Positions 63,791 through 64,000 of a stretch of 64,000 nucleotides of DNA are shown piece after piece. The notes under the pieces were generated by a model. The model was not told where the DNA came from. It worked only from the letters and a program-made list of their open reading frames with translations, and did not search any database. This DNA is from Acidiluteibacter sp963716125. Its GTDB lineage: Bacteria > Bacteroidota > Bacteroidia > Flavobacteriales_E > Vicingaceae. Where the stretch lies: positions 3,596,001 to 3,660,000 of the forward strand of contig OY970294.1 of assembly GCA_963716125.1 (NCBI GenBank), in the 5' to 3' direction. Both the position numbers and the translations under genes were made by a program. How positions within the stretch are numbered: position 1 is the first letter of the stretch; each line of letters opens with the position of its first letter.

Positions 63791-64000
63791 TTTTTGGCGG
63801 AGAAAATTGAAAACTTTTATAATTTTTAATTGTAAATGGTTAATTATTAATGAATTACATAGAATTTGCCTTCAGCAAATTCGCAGGACAGCGTGATAAT
63901 TGAAATTACAGTTTTTACTAAAATGTTTTATCAAAGCAAAAACCTGCAAGGTTTTGTTAGTTCATATCGGCTTGTTATCTATCGGTTCTGAAGTTTGTAG
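63779..64000 (-). repeat. Inverted duplicate of serA-like 3' end and adjacent dispersed repeat
   Basis: This stretch is the reverse complement of about 42112-42333 with few differences (for example one TTTACAA unit fewer, and some substitutions near 63893). It includes the last 15 or so codons of the serA-like gene (SSFLAEKIENFYNF), its AT-rich downstream sequence, and part of the dispersed repeat with AAACCTGCAAGGTTTT. It continues past the window end. Confidence 0.85.

Overview
The window is AT-rich DNA from a Bacteroidota bacterium, probably a gliding or Cytophagales-like lineage. The evidence is type IX secretion (T9SS) cargo with C-terminal sorting domains, a PorE-like OmpA protein, the gliding genes gldD and gldE in the classic neighbourhood gldD-gldE-ssb-mutY-hup-rng, promoter cores of the Bacteroidota type (TTG or TTTG, about 17-22 nt, then TAnnTTTG), and almost no Shine-Dalgarno sequences before genes. 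Most of the window is housekeeping chromosome with a few accessory islands. I cannot name the species.

Layout. 0-11 kb: SPOR-domain protein (cut by the window edge), PorE-like protein, queE, tRNA-Pro, trxB, a large T9SS-secreted adhesin-like protein, recJ, rlpA, cysH and a sugar epimerase. 11.5-17.8 kb: a compact haem operon hemAC-hemD-hemB-hemL-hemE, in which glutamyl-tRNA reductase and hydroxymethylbilane synthase are one polypeptide. 18-20.8 kb: B12-dependent ribonucleotide reductase with three single-base insertions. 20.8-26.7 kb is an accessory island: a secreted SPFH-like protein, a ParD antitoxin with a nonsense-mutated ParE toxin, a zincin lipoprotein, a DUF695-like protein and a RAYT transposase flanked by its REP-like hairpins. 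27-37.7 kb: feoAB behind a dyad operator, sprT-like, manC, a Ycf48-like lipoprotein, fumC, a 51-aa membrane protein, arsC, prfB with a programmed +1 frameshift, recX and an MFS transporter. 37.7-42.3 kb is a second accessory patch: a restriction-enzyme remnant, about 0.2 kb dispersed repeats with long hairpins, a second T9SS cargo gene, a lipoprotein and an XRE regulator separated by three dyads.

42.3-50.6 kb is a minus-strand series running rplU-rpmA-serS-lipoprotein-TPR-DUF4286-rsmA-mgtE-serA-like; ribosomal protein L21 carries an extra Lys/Ala linker and a helix-hairpin-helix domain. 50.6-53.1 kb: DMT exporter, small lipoprotein, haem A synthase (ctaA), a likely consumer of the haem made at 11-18 kb. 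53-59.8 kb: gldD, gldE, ssb, mutY, hup, a TPR protein, a 31-aa mS38-like ribosomal protein and rng. From gldE to rng nearly every gene is broken by 1-nt indels although these are conserved genes, so sequence error is the leading explanation. 59.8-64 kb: a GT39-like membrane glycosyltransferase, two near-identical IS1595-type elements in inverted orientation (each with its own 8-bp target duplication), a decayed helix-turn-helix gene, and an inverted second copy of the end of the serA-like gene plus its adjacent repeat from 42.1-42.3 kb.

The strongest items for follow-up are the HemA-HemC fusion, the L21-HhH fusion, the RAYT/REP unit with an orphan REP 3 kb away, the SD-driven prfB frameshift in an SD-poor lineage, the 41.35-41.43 kb dyad cluster, and the 222-bp inverted duplication bounding 42.1-64 kb.
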